A stretch of 64,000 bases of DNA from Dryococelus australis (taxonomy: Eukaryota; Arthropoda; Insecta; Phasmatodea; Phasmatidae), in the NCBI GenBank assembly GCA_029891345.1, contig CM057009.1, positions 303,739,166 to 303,803,165 on the forward strand, written 5' to 3'. Made by a program: the position numbers and the translations under genes. The notes below the pieces were generated by a model that was not told the origin of the DNA, did no database searches, and worked only from the letters and a program-made list of their open reading frames with translations. Positions 43,891-55,639 of the stretch are shown here, piece by piece. Within the stretch, counting starts at the first letter, position 1. Each line of letters begins with the position of its first letter.

Positions 43891-44978
43891 GAACTAGATG
43901 ACTCTGCCAGTGGTACGACTGCTGTTGGAAAGCTGTACATGGAGTATTCAGTTGATGTGCTGGCTTGTTGGCTATTCGGGAAGGTCTCCACATGTGTATT
44001 AGCAACCGGCATCACATGTTCCATCGTTTATTTGTACGAGACTCCATCGCCATCTTTGTGAAGACGCAGCTTCAGACTACTTTGCCCAAATTTCGATATG
44101 CTGTAACTTATTCTCGACAGACAGCGATGAACTGATCGAACCCATGCCTGTACCTACCATTATATAGGGGACAGTCATTTGTGATCGTTAAAAGCCCATA
44201 TTTCTCTTTCCAGCACAAGGCACTCGGTCCAGTCGCTGGTATTTTGGTTGCTTGAGCATTTTCGAATAAATGTTGAGGTATAAATTTTAGTCTGTACATA
44301 ATTATGTATATTCGGATCTTATATACATATATATTATATATACATTTAAGTATAGTCCTATTTTATAAACATATATATTATATACATAATTGTGCATTTT
44401 CATATATTATATATATGTATAATTTTATATTCATATTTATGTATATTAATATCTTTTGTATAAGATAATACCTCGATGTGAACTTCTGGGGCGAGCAAGT
44501 AATTTTGGGTTTTCTCAGCGTGCTTCCATACCACGAAGATGAATTTCGAAAACGAAGGCCTACCTTTGACCCCGACGATCATGCAGTCATGACCTGTATC
44601 ATCTCTAACTGGTTGCCGCCAGTACCGATTCTGTGATCTAGTTTTCAAGAAATTATAAATATGTCCTTTGGGCATATTTATACTTGAAATGAACTAGGAG
44701 TTTTATGATTGTGATTAATGATAGCGGCTGTAGCTAGTGGTTTATAAGAGTTGATTAACTGTAAAACTGTCTAGGTTGAGAGTCTGGTTATTATTGAGTT
44801 AATGTACATTACAGTTACATAAATACAGTTTAAATGTACCGGGGTAGCGATGAGAATATGACTGTTACTATTACTTGTTAGATTCATGTTACACTATTGG
44901 GTTTGTCCTACCTTGGCTGTAGTTGTTTTGGAAATGACGATACGGCGACGGCACAGCTGGTCTCTGTAGTGGTCCTTC
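43891..44978. other. Coding debris and AT-rich sequence
   Basis: The minus strand has open stretches at 44299-44108 and 44675-44400 (RSQNRYWRQPVRDDTGHDC and KFIFVVWKHAEK are the most protein-like parts), without a recognised domain. A palindromic AT-rich stretch (44270-44450) separates them. They may be further pieces of the element that produced 42210-43013. Confidence 0.35.
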
Positions 44979-45212
44979 ATGGCCGGCGTCACGAGGCGAA
45001 AGACCCTGGCCGCCACTCGGCATAGCTGGATATTGGCGTCGCAGTGGTGCAATATGCCCTTGTTTCTGATTCGTTGTGGGGTTCCTGCTTACAGTAATTT
45101 GGCAAGGCTTGTCGCAACCGCTGTCCTGGAGTCTACTGAATGTGAGCGGGCGTGTTCAAGTGACGATGTAAATTATAGGCGCCTTCACGCCGGCGGAACA
45201 GTATCATTCTAG
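44979..45212 (+). pseudogene. Possible hAT dimerisation-domain remnant
   Basis: A GC-richer open stretch. Its C-terminal half reads AYSNLARLVATAVLESTECE followed by RACSSDDV. The order, a hydrophobic LARLV block, then S-T-x-CER-x-C/F-S, is like the C-terminal dimerisation domain of hAT transposases. The similarity is short and may be chance. No upstream hAT domain was found. Confidence 0.3.
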
Positions 45213-45247
45213 ATTCGGACCAGTACGGACGTATCGCACAATCCAAT

Positions 45248-45470
45248 ATGACATTTCAGTGCGAATTCTCCAAGAAGCAGTTTTCTCGGAGGAATAATTT
45301 GAAGAGACATTATAAAACGTGGTTAATGTTATCAAGAGGAATGCAGCTGCCTCCTCCTTCTCCTCCCCCGGCACCAATGCTCCGCCTTCCCCTTCTCCAC
45401 CACCACTTGTCCCCCTTGCTCCACCAGCTCCACTTGCACCCCTGCTCCACAAGGATGTAGTGGTAACATA
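45248..45470 (+). pseudogene. Zinc finger and Pro-rich linker upstream of ATPase
   Basis: From ATG at 45248 the frame reads MTFQCEFSKKQFSRRNNLKR followed by HYKT, a C2H2 finger in which the second Cys is Ser and the spacing F-x5-L-x2-H is kept. A frameshift near 45320 leads into a Pro/Ala/Ser-rich linker (45340-45450). It lies about 100 bp before the ATPase in the same direction, and the finger resembles that at 51190-51243, so it may be the N-terminus of one protein. Confidence 0.5.
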
Positions 45471-45574
45471 CATATTATAAAGCCAGATGCTACTCTACCT
45501 GTATGCATTCATGCTGAGTATGAAGATATTTCTCACAAATCACGCCATAGTGCGTGTTGCCTACTAGCGTGCGA

Positions 45575-46069
45575 GCCCTGATTAGCGGCCCGTCGGGTTG
45601 CGGCAAGACGTGCGTCCTACTGAGCCTGCTGAAGGAACCGAACGGCCTTCGGTTCAAGAATGTGTAAGTTTATTCGAAATTGCTCCAGCAACCGAAATAC
45701 CACCGACAGGCACGAGTAGTGCAAGCTGTGGAAGGTATGAAATATTTTCCCTGCAGCGATAATGAAGCCGTCGTTTCACCTAGCGAAGCTCTTCCAAACT
45801 CGATATTTGTCTTCGGCGACATTGCCTGCGAAATCAAACTAGCATCCAAGAACTTTAGCATGGGACGGCACGCGAACGTGGACCTCGGCCAGACTTATTC
45901 GTGCATACCCAAGCAGATACTTCGCGATAATACCAATATATTGGTGCTGTTTCGCATGGAATACACTAATTTACGTCACATTTACGACGATCACGTTAAT
46001 ACGGACATGTCATTTGCAGAATTCAGAAATATGTGTGCCTTACATTATTTCGACGATATAGCATTCTAA
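45575..46069 (+). pseudogene. A32-type packaging ATPase fragment, Polinton/adintovirus-like
   Basis: In the viruses and virus-like transposons that carry it, this ATPase moves DNA into the capsid. The frame contains a Walker A motif GPSGCGKT (45587-45610), a Walker B-like FVFGDIACE near 45805-45835 with Gly for the expected first Asp, then FSMGRHANVD and QTYSCIPKQILRDN, which follow in A32-type ATPases. A premature TAA at 45665-45667 lies in the same frame between Walker A and B. The last few codons come from the adjoining 285-bp array, so the 3' end is lost. The copy is not functional. Whether it derives from a Polinton or from an integrated virus cannot be told here. Confidence 0.65.
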
Positions 46070-47130
46070 GCTAAAAATAGCTTTATGGCCTCCGGTTTGA
46101 AAATAAGTGTCTGGCATACTTAAAGCGTACCAGATAACATCATCTGCTTCAGAACTACTTGTTTACCAAATTTGATAAGAATCAGTCAAATATTTCCTGA
46201 GGTATGGGGTAAAATCTTTGTTTATTGGCAAAGTGCTATCTTGCAAAATGGTGGACAAATGATGCTCTATGTAGATACAGTTGATATTTGTAATATCTAT
46301 TGTCAACATACAAATTAATTTAATAATTTCGACGATAGGGCATTTGAAGTTAAAATGCATATATGGCCGCCATTTTGAAAATAACTGTCTACATGCTTAA
46401 AAAATATAACTTTACATCATCTGCATCAGTACTACTTATTTGCCTAATTTGATATGATTCGGTTATTTTTTCACCGCGATATAATGCATAATGAATTATC
46501 TATTCGTATGACTGTCTTCTAAAATGGCCGAAAAAAGTGGTTGTGTTAGTATATGGTGCTTGTAGTAGATACCTTCAGTATGCAAAATTTGGGCGAAATG
46601 TTTAATTGGTGTAGTAGATATGCCAAATAAATACAAAATATTTGTATTGTCACCATTTTGAAAATAAGTGCATAATTGTTCAATCACTTATATTTGCTTG
46701 GCGTATAATAGTATTACTTATCTGCAAATTAGGTGAGAATTGGTTTAATACTATTCGGGATATCATGTCAAATCTTTATTTCTTCATTTGGTGATATGCT
46801 TCAAAATTGTGGACCAACAATATTATCCATCACAAACAATAATGTTTATATGGTGCTCTACCAGCGTGAAAAATTAGTTTTTATCAGTTGAGTGGTCTCG
46901 ATTTATGCCATAATAACTTAAATTTTATAATGTCCGCCATTATGAAAGTAAGTGCCCGACTCGGCCATGAACGATTAAAGTCAGGAGTCCTTACTAAGTA
47001 TTATATATAAACCAAGTTTTGTAAAATTCGGTAGACACATTCAAAAATTGAAAAAGGCGAAAATGGGGGGAGGGCAAAGTCAGGCACTCACAATAACACA
47101 GACAGGAAAGTGATCTTATAACCATATATT
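46070..47130 (+). repeat. 285-bp tandem array, copy B
   Basis: Four units, marked by GGCCGCCATTTTGAAAATAA-like phrases at about 46090, 46365, 46655 and 46935, in the same orientation as copy A. It ends with GACAGGAAAGTGATCTTAT, the same end as copy A. The junction with the ATPase fragment is inside the unit (CGACGATATAGCATT). Confidence 0.8.
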
Positions 47131-47971
47131 TCCTTCAGAAAATACGATAATAAGCAGAGCTACCATATGCCGATCATAGAGGCTAGCATGAGCAGCAAGT
47201 AGTACAGCCATCCATTCTGTAAGAAAAAATCTACCATAAAGACGATTAGTTTTGTGATTCATAAACTGGAAACATAATTTAAATAGCTGAAATTAGATTC
47301 ACCTTAAGTAAGGTTAATTGTACTCAGGTTAGGAATAAAACGAATTTTCTTATGGGATAGTTTGGCACAGCGAAAATTTCCGCCGTTAGATGCGCAGTCT
47401 TCCAAAGAGGTCACTTTTAGTTAAAATTCATAGCTGCGTGAGTAATAAAAGATAAGGATTTAACTTAGTTTAGTAGTTACTCTATATTTGATTGATAATT
47501 ATTGCAATTATTTGGTTTTTTAATGTAGCAAATATATAAAATTAGGAACACATGCGACCCCAGCGCTTTCCTACTGGCGAAACTTTTTAGTTTTCAAATA
47601 AAAGCATTGGGCTTACCCTTAGTAGAACAGACCTTAAATATTGTATTTCTTATGCCAATCACAACTTGTTACTGATTTTGGCACCTAGTTTGTATTGAAA
47701 GAACTATGGTTTTATAGTACATATTTCAACACTAGAATGTGCGATGCGCGAAATTTACTTTCAATAAAAATTTTAAAACCAACCCAAACATTTATTTTTT
47801 CTTTACCGGTTTTTATATTCAAACATCACACCATCCCCTCCACAATATTTTCTTTCGGGGGAGGGTATGTACCCACATGCTCCCTGCCAAAAAGTCCAAT
47901 GCAGTACACCTTACACTGACAGTATGCGATACACTTGTTAAAATTATCCACGTTCCAAATATGTGCAGAGG
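47131..47971. other. No gene seen
   Basis: Unique AT-rich DNA between the array and the foldback element. Short open frames at 47695-47990 have no motif. Confidence 0.55.
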
Positions 47972-48709
47972 AGTAGTAGGAGCGTGGTAGTACTAGATCA
48001 CCTTTTTTTACCCTTTTTTTGACCTTGACCTTGCTAATGTGTCATAAGATTAATCTAGGGCCGAAATCGCTGGGAAATCTAGATCACATCCTCCTCAATT
48101 GAGGAGCTAATCCTGTGCTGTGATTGGTCCACGCCTAGCCCCGCAGTTAGCTCCGCACTCGGCTCTGCATGCTCCAACCCCTTCACCTACCTACACACAC
48201 ACCTCCCACCCCTACCTGAGCTGTGTTGTGATTATTTATGGGATTAATTGGATGTCTGCTGTGAGATCGCAAACTCTCTTCTCCTCCTCTCATAGGGCTA
48301 TCACTACCTTATACACTATCACCTCTCTCCACCTACCTACACCCCCACTTCATCCCCTCAGCCTCCCTCCTCTCCTCATATATAGATAACACCCTCCCCT
48401 ATACACTCCTTCCCAGCGAGGTAGGCTGTCTTCAGATTCATACTTGCTTGTTAGATGTGGCACTGCTGTAGCCATCAGTCACCATATTAGTTGTAGATTT
48501 GACCACCAAGAGCACTGGTGTCTCTTGATGGCATCATCAGCCACTTGGTAGTGCACGAGTTGTCGCAATACCTTCCAGAGTGTGCGCGAGTCGCTCGCCC
48601 TCCAAGAGACAATATTGTTTGATGCTATTATCTGTTACTATGAATAATGAGATCGGCTGGAAGCTTAAGACAATCCTCTCCATCATAATTGCAATGTGCG
48701 AGTACATTA

Positions 48710-48790
48710 AAAAAAACTTTGTTTTCGGATCGTTTTGAACCAGGGAACTCCAGCTCGAAAACTCGGCACCTTTATCCATTTGGCAATCAA
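48710..48790 (-). repeat. tRNA-like unit in the left arm
   Basis: On the minus strand it has a box-A-like TTGCCAAATGGATAAAGGTG and a box-B-like GGTTCAAAAC. Mirror copy at 56745-56815. Not a functional tRNA. Confidence 0.4.
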
Positions 48791-49249
48791 GTCATTAGTA
48801 GCAATAGGACTTTAAATGTTGTATATATTAAAAGAAGGAACACCTACATACTCGTACATAAAAAAATGTTGTGATAAATAAATCGTAAATTTTATTAAAA
48901 AGTTAGGAATTCATGTATATTCAATTTTAAAATTTCCAAACATACATTTATGAAGCGATATGTTCACGAATTAGTTTTTTTAATGATACTTAGTTTATTG
49001 AGTCTCAACAGCCAAATATTCATAACATACTTTTTAAAGACAATTTATGTTTTAAAAATTAAAAATATATTTATAAATTTTTTCCAAAACAATTATAACC
49101 GTAGCCATCTTGGGTTTTAGTAAGCATAGAGACAATCGTTATTTTACTTTTAAATTATTTATGTATCCAATCCGACCATCAAAAAAAACACACCTCATAC
49201 ATTACAACAGGGCAAACATGTTTTTACTTATGCCCTTTCTGACACGTCT

Positions 49250-49720
49250 AATAGGAATTTAAGCCTTTTTATAAATATACTCATAATTTCCGGACTGTTG
49301 ATGCTATAGGCGCCAATTTTATTACGTAGATACTGTCACAGTGCCACAGTGGTAAGAGCATTTAATACCTAAGGCATTCCTTGTAAGATCAATTTTGAGT
49401 TAAGCCTTTTTAAAATATAGCCATAATTCCGAACCATTTAATGCTATGGTCATGAAATTCATAACATAGTCACCATACCCGACCTACACCATAATGCTAA
49501 GTTAATTTAAGCCTAATGTATTTCTAGCAAGATAAATTTCGAGTTAAGCTCTTTTGTAAATATAGGCATAATTTCCGAACAATTAATGATATGGTCATCA
49601 AATTCATAACATAGACACTGTAACCCACATACAACATAATAGTAAGGTCATTTAATCACTAAACACTTTTTGGCGAGGTCTATTATGCGTTTAGGCCCTT
49701 TTATAAACATAGTTAGTCAT
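49250..49720 (-). repeat. 143-bp tandem array in the left arm
   Basis: Units start near 49254, 49396, 49540 and 49687 (TTAAGCCTTTTTATAAATAT type). They are the mirror of those at 55700-56300. Confidence 0.75.
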
Positions 49721-49734
49721 AAACTTATCAAACA

Positions 49735-50700
49735 TTTGCATTTACTCAGGATGTTCCCAATCGCGAAGGTTTTTACGATTTTTTCTGTAGAATTAAAATT
49801 TTGCTAAAAGTTATGTTTCTTTTTGTTTAATACATTAGATTTTGAACATTAGCTTATTATCCTATGTCATCCTCATATGACATTAACCAATGAACTGGTT
49901 AAGTCGTGAGTTCTCTCAGGGTATTTCGTTTTTTTCTGTAAAATTACTAATTTACTAAAAATTATGTTTCTTTTTTTTTATACAGTAGATTTTGATCATT
50001 AGCTTAAGATCCTATGCCATCATCTTATGACATTTGCCAATGAAAACACTTCAGTTTTCTCAGTGTGTTACCAATCGCGAAGGTAATATGATTTTTTTCT
50101 GAAAAATTGCAACATTTTTCTAAACTATTGTGTTTATTTTTGTATTATGTAGTAAATTCTAAACATTAGCTTAATATCCTATGTCATCAACATATGCCGT
50201 TAAGCAAGGAAAAGGTTAACACTTTTCATTACAATAAAACATTTTCTGCAAATGTTGGTTAGGCTGAGCGGTTTATGGCACTAGATTTAAGCCCTGCTTC
50301 CCTATATGGGAGTGTGAGTTCGTGTTCCACGCCCGAGTCTTTGAGTTTTCTCAGGATGCAAAAGTTTTATGATTTTTTCTGTAAAATTACAATTTTGCTC
50401 AAAATTATGTGTTTTCTTTTATTTATTGGATTTTGATTATTAGCTTAAGAGCCTATATCGTCCTCCTAGGATATTAACCAATGAACTGGTGAACACTTGA
50501 TTTTTTCAGAGCGTTCCCAATCACGAAGGTTTTATGATTTGTTCTGTAAAATTACAAATTTGCTAAACAATTACAAATTTTACTGAACAATTATGTTTCT
50601 TTTTGTTTTATGCATGTGATTTTGAACATTTGCTTATTATCCTATGTCATCATCCTATGATGTTAACCAAGGAAATGGTTAACACTTTTCATTATAATAA
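49735..50700 (+). repeat. 150-165 bp tandem array, about five units
   Basis: Units carry TTCCCAATCGCGAAGGTTTT, TTTTTTCTGTAAAATTAC and ATTAGCTTAAGATCCTATG, at roughly 49745, 49912, 50058, 50350 and 50507. It has no counterpart in the right arm, so it belongs to the loop. Confidence 0.75.
50257..50336 (+). repeat. tRNA-like unit, copy 1
   Basis: Box-A-like TTAGGCTGAGCGGTTTATGG and box-B-like GAGTTCGTGTTCCACG. It interrupts the preceding tandem array. The partner at 50719-50798 shares TTTAAGCCCTGCTTCCCT. Confidence 0.6.
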
Positions 50701-50718
50701 AACATTTTCTGCAAATGT

Positions 50719-50798
50719 CAGTTAGGATTAGTGGTTTAAGGTGTTAGTTTAAGCCCTGCTTCCCTGTATGAGGAAGTGGGTTCGAGTTCCACACCTGA
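50719..50798 (+). repeat. tRNA-like unit, copy 2
   Basis: Same unit as 50257-50336, with a canonical box B GGGTTCGAGTTCCAC. Both are followed by unrelated sequence. They are tRNA-derived repeats and not tRNA genes. Confidence 0.6.
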
Positions 50799-51183
50799 TA
50801 CATAATTTGAAAATACATATATTAATATAGTGTAAATATTTTCTCTTTCTCTGACCAAGTTTTGAGTGATACATAAACCAATTGTTCTGTTCTGAAAATA
50901 GTATATAGTCGTGTGTTTTGTATGAATGCTTTCAGTTCTTTGATGGTTATGATGGAATTCAGATCGTTACAAGTGGAATCATATAGTGATAATGTACAAT
51001 TTTGTAATTTATAGATGATAATGGTTGAAAACTTGCCATCTGTATCACTTTCAACAATGGTTTCTGATGAGTCTCTATAAGCAATACAGAAACAATATTG
51101 TTATTGTGGAAAATACTTTTACTATAAGTTATCATGTACATTGAAATGAATGTAGTTATGGTTTGTCAAGTTCAGCATACTAG
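50799..51183. other. No gene seen; possible leader of the zinc-finger frame
   Basis: AT-rich. A stop (51181-51183) directly precedes the finger frame, so a start codon or an upstream exon must lie elsewhere if the frame was ever translated. Confidence 0.4.
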
Positions 51184-51462
51184 TCATTCCACTGTGATAA
51201 GTGTGATGCTGTGTTTTCTCGTAGTGATATCCTATATAGACATAAGAAGTAGTGTAAAAGATATGTTTGTCGATCATCGGGAAGCGAATGCAAGTATTGC
51301 AGCAAGCCATTTGAGATTAGGTTTTGCAGTAGACAACATGAAGATAATAACTGTCCATTTGCCATTTGTTATAAGACCTATATATGTGTTAACTTTAATG
51401 TTGTATATGTGAGTTTGGAACCCTTGAGTGGTTACTGCAGGAAATGTATAAATTCAGAGTAA
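51184..51462 (+). pseudogene. Zinc-finger reading frame in the foldback element
   Basis: One frame, interrupted by a single TAG at 51250-51252, ends at the TAA at 51460-51462. The first block is a C2H2 finger, FHCDKCDAVFSRSDILYRH (51187-51243). The second part holds ten further cysteines in pairs (C-K-Y-C at 51289-51300, then C-SRQH, NNC, AIC, ICV, and YCRKC at the end). An AATAAA follows at 51542-51547, 80 bases after the stop. The finger is like the one at 45248 (C-x2-[C/S], FSR, L-x-RH). No function can be given. Family unknown. The long run of conserved-looking Cys/His spacing suggests it was under selection until recently. Confidence 0.5.
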
Positions 51463-51541
51463 AGCATAAATCCTTTTGTTGAAATGAGTATATGACTGAG
51501 TGTATGTAAGTGTTACTACATATTGTTTGATAATTGTGCGA

Positions 51542-51547
51542 AATAAA
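51542..51547 (+). terminator. Poly(A) signal AATAAA
   Basis: 80 bases downstream of the zinc-finger frame's stop, in AT-rich sequence. Chance occurrence is possible. Confidence 0.4.
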
Positions 51548-52361
51548 GATAAAGTTTATGAAAGACTATTATTTTTATTCATTTAATCCCTTCTAACTTT
51601 TAAGTGTTGCTATGAGCAAATGTTCATAAAAGTTAAGGGAATTATAATAAGGACTTAAATATAAAAATGTATGGCTAGATGAATGTCTATATAAACATTC
51701 ATTCTACCGATATGTATAAATGTTTGGAGACAAAAGGTGAAATGTGTTTCTTATATGTATGGATAGAGAGGGTTTATAAACCCTTGGATTAGTAAATATT
51801 GTTAAACATTTTTTGAAAGATTGTTATCAATTCATAAGGATTGATGTAAGATTGTTAAAGATTGGTGTGTGTGTGTGTGATTGGTGATATGATGAGCTCT
51901 CTGTTTCTGTAAATGAACCTTTGACAAACAGGATATGTAAAATAAAAGAAAGTATTATAAATATAACTCTGAAAAATAAATGAGTGTATTAAACAATTAC
52001 AATGTAATGTGAACTTTGAAGTTAAATTTATAATTGAATATTGTGTAGCAGATGAGAAGAGTGTAACATAAGTATTTATTATAGAAAATGTTCTCTACTA
52101 AATTTAATATAATGTATGTGTGGGTGTGGGTGGTTTGGAGTAGATTAGGGTAATCTTGGGTTATTTTTGTGTTGATTTGGGTTGTTTTGGGTTAATTATG
52201 ATCAATTTGGTTCATTAGGAGCAAGTCTTGTGTGTAGTGGGTTTGCCAATTGGAATATTTTTGTTTATTTGTGTGTGAGTTTGCGTTATTCTGTGTGTGT
52301 TGGAATATATCTATGTATGTTTTGTTGTATTGTGGTAGCTTGTTATATGTGTTATTTGGAG
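51548..52361. other. No gene seen
   Basis: AT-rich. A GT-rich stretch at 52120-52275 recurs at 54335-54480 (TTAATTTGGTTCATTAGGAG, GTGGGTTTGC-AATTGGAATA). Confidence 0.55.
52120..52275 (+). repeat. Direct repeat, copy 1
   Basis: About 150 bp, matching 54335-54480. Confidence 0.7.
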
Positions 52362-52445
52362 AATAAGGAATGGTTTTTGAGGAATGATGGATGATTTTTG
52401 AGGAAAAAGGAACAATTTTTGAAGAATAAGGAATGATTTTTGAAG
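52362..52445 (+). repeat. 21-bp tandem repeat, four units
   Basis: Four units of exactly 21 bp, type AATAAGGAATGGTTTTTGAGG. Unrelated in sequence to the 21-bp minisatellite at 19400. Confidence 0.85.
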
Positions 52446-54334
52446 ACTGAGAATTCAGGAATGAGGATTGATATTTAGAGTAGTAATTTCATACATGTTT
52501 GTGGTGAATGTGTCATTCCTAAAGTGTATGAATTTTTAAACAAAAATAAGAGTATGCTTTAATTACACACACACTCGCTCACACACATATGTATAATGTG
52601 TGTGTGTTATGCAGTTTGTGGTTGTGTAGCCTTCCTAGATAAAGCACTCACTTGCATCTATTCCGTGAGACTGTTGTTCTCCTACCAGAGATGACTTTTG
52701 ACTGATGGAGACCTGTGTGGGTGTGTATAAGTGGTTCTTTGTTGTCGATGAGCTCTTATATATTGGTGTAGAGAGATGATGAATGCTGTATGGGAGTTGA
52801 ATATAGAGTGAGATAGTTAATGGAAATGCAATTTGTTTAGGTGTTTGATTTGTAGTGTGTTGCAAGCTGTCATGAATATAAATTGTAATATGTATACTTA
52901 GAGTGAAAATAATCATGTTAATTATTCAATTTGTAAATACTAGTACTAAAATATGAGTTTGACTTGCAATGAAGCAATTAGTATGTTCTCAAACCTATAG
53001 TTGTATTCTTTTCTGTTTTTTTTTTTCAGCAGTCGATAGGTATTTTTTTTTTAAACTCGTTACATCCATACTACTTGCAGTTGGATATTCATTGCGCCAA
53101 CACTTTGGTTAATTTACTTGATACACAATTAAAAAAGAAATATCTACTTATCCTGTATGGTTCTTGAATCACTATGTATATGCTACTTATAGCTAAATAT
53201 TCTTGCTAAATATGTATTTTTGTTATGCAAATATATATATTTTACTCGCGATGATTGATAATGTGTGTGCTCAACTCTCCCAGTGCATGCCTAACCTATC
53301 ATGAGCGATACAATTTTTTAAAGTTTCTCAAAATGTTAAGCCCTATAGATAACAATTAAACATGGTGTTCTTTGGAAGTTTGCGAGATTTTGTCAGTCTT
53401 TCAGAAACAGTCTACCTAGAATAATTTAAAACATTAAATTTTTTTTTGGATATTAATAGGGTGTGTTAGGTAATGCATCGACTTGCATCGTGTAAAACTG
53501 ATGTTTGTTGCATAATGTGTTCTTAGTATTGTGTTATTACACTATATTACATTAGCATGTCTTGAGCAGATAAAAAGAACAATAATTTTAAAGAATTACA
53601 TAATGTTTAATGTTTAAGATGAGTGGGTTTAAATGAATATCGCACACAGTAATTCATATATGCGTATTTACCTCGGTAATTGAATCAAAGAATATGTTAG
53701 TATAACTGTCAATGCCTGCGTTTAGGTTGAAGGTTTGACTAAATCAGTACGTATGCATGAATTTTGATGCTTTTCGAAGTATATAAATATATTTACATTT
53801 AAACAACATTTGAACTTCTTGTGCGATGAAAAAATGTTAAATTTTGTAAATACTTGTTTTGCATTAATGGGTTTTAAAGAAATAAACACGTTTTGATTGC
53901 TCTATGAAGTATGGGATAACACAATTTGAGTGAGACCAGTGTTTTATTTGGATCTTAATTTGGTTTTAAATGATGTTAAATAGTAAATTAGAAAAATGGA
54001 ACCTTGGTAAGGTTTTTTTCATTTTGTGTATCATTATACTTTAGATCAAATATGTGTGATAGTGTGTATATGAGAACAGATGATGGAGATTTGTTTTGTA
54101 TGATATGTTGGTATAGTTGTCACATATTTAGTTTTTCTTGTAAAAGTTTGATGTTAGGGGTTTTGCAAATGGGCATTTGTTGTTGGTATTATAGTTTGAA
54201 GTGGTTTCGTAATATGATCATGTCTGTTTTTGTATGCTTTGTTCAATTGAGTTGTGTGATATGTTGATATAGTTGAAAGTATTTAGTTTTGCTTGTAAAG
54301 TTTGAGGTTTGGGGTTTTGCAGTTACCTGGTATA
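52446..54334. other. No gene seen
   Basis: AT-rich loop sequence. A tandem pair of about 165 bp (GATATGTTGGTATAGTTG ... AGTTTGATGTTAGGGGTTTT) lies at about 54090-54320. Open frames here are low-complexity. Confidence 0.55.
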
Positions 54335-54480
54335 TGTGCAAGTGAGTTGTGTGTGTGTTTTGGAGTAGAATTTGTTAATTTTGGGTGAATTTTGGGTTGA
54401 TCTGGGTTAATTTGGTTCATTAGGAGCAATTCTTCGGTGAAGTGGGTTTGCTAATTGGAATATTTTGGTTTTTTGTGTGT
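54335..54480 (+). repeat. Direct repeat, copy 2
   Basis: Matches 52120-52275. Confidence 0.7.
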
Positions 54481-55283
54481 GTGTGTTTTGCTATTACATG
54501 ATGAAATGTTTTATCAGAGTAATTAATTGGAGATATTCTGTGTGTGGTTGGTATATGTTGAAGCCGCATACACGATTGTTTTTCCTGTTAGGGTGCGATG
54601 ACCTGACAGAAATAAAGTAGGAAGTGTTCTCACTTGAAAATATCCTATCGACAATATGTTTATGGTAAGGCTTTAGTCTTATGAAGTCATTGTATGGGAG
54701 CGGACATATGTCTCTCTACATATATTGTGCATACTTGATAAGTGTGTATAGTGAATGTTAGCATAGTGTAAGTGCAATAGCTTCCACCCCCAAATAATAA
54801 TAATAATACTAATTGCAAATTCTGAAACAAATATAAAGATGTATGACAGTTGAAATTTGACTGTTTAGATGAGATGATATATTACTTTGGTGAATGATTA
54901 ATTGTTAATTATTTATGTGTGTACATGCATACGTAGTAAATATTCATTGCATGTTTACGTAAGTATGAATTTTCACTATTATGTTAATTAAGCGATTACA
55001 TTATATAACTGCATTCCCATGCACCATTCTCGAGCTTCAACAGTTGACATTGAACATGTAATACATTAGTTAAACAATATACACCGATCAGGTGATACGA
55101 TAGACATTGCGTGCAAGTGAATGCTTAGGAATACATTTCCCAGAGATTTTTATACTATTAAGTGAGTCCCCTGGCAAAAGCAGTGGGTAATCCTAAGATA
55201 ACATTAAATTAGTTACCATTAACAGGAATACAAAGCAAGACTAAATTGTTGTTAAATTTGGATACAAAATAATAATAGGTGTT
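54481..55283. other. No gene seen
   Basis: AT-rich loop sequence without motif. Confidence 0.55.
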
Positions 55284-55628
55284 CTGACCGAGACTCGAAC
55301 CCTGAAATCTGAAATTAAAATTACATTCATTACCTCTTGCACCTACCCCAGTAACAAATAAAATTCGATTAAAATCGGAAATGAAATAATATTACATGTC
55401 CTGACCAAGTTTGGAACCCCAAACCCAATATTAACATTACATTAATGACCCTTAGCACCTACCCAAGTCACAAATAATACTTGATTAAAATCGGAAATGA
55501 AATAATATTAATGTCCTGACCGAGGATCAAACTCCAAAATCCGAAATTAACATTACATTAAGTACTCCTAGCACCTACCCAAGTCACAAATAAAATGTGA
55601 TTATAATCGGAATTGAAATAATATTACG
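55284..55628 (-). repeat. 116-bp tandem repeat of tRNA-like units, three copies
   Basis: Units start CTGACC at 55284, 55401 and 55516. Read on the minus strand each has a box-A-like TGGGTAGGTGC and a box-B-like GGGTTCGAGTCTCGGTC at tRNA spacing, the first unit being the best. Such tandem tRNA-derived units inside an element are unusual. Confidence 0.65.
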
Positions 55629-55639
55629 ATGGTAAATAT

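Larger units (their letters stand above)
47972..49735 (+). repeat. Left arm of the large inverted repeat
   Basis: About 1.76 kb, mirror of 55640-57533. The inner part (49250-49720) is a tandem array of about 143-bp units. A pyrimidine-rich ACACACCTCCCACC/CTCCTCTCC stretch lies at 48190-48420 and its G-rich mirror at 57110-57330. Confidence 0.85.

Noticed and set aside
45204..45473. Minus-strand Gly/Glu-rich open frame
   Set aside because: Antisense of the Pro-rich linker of the zinc-finger/ATPase fragment.
55284..55628. Cluster of tRNA genes
   Set aside because: No cloverleaf with proper acceptor stem could be drawn for the three units.
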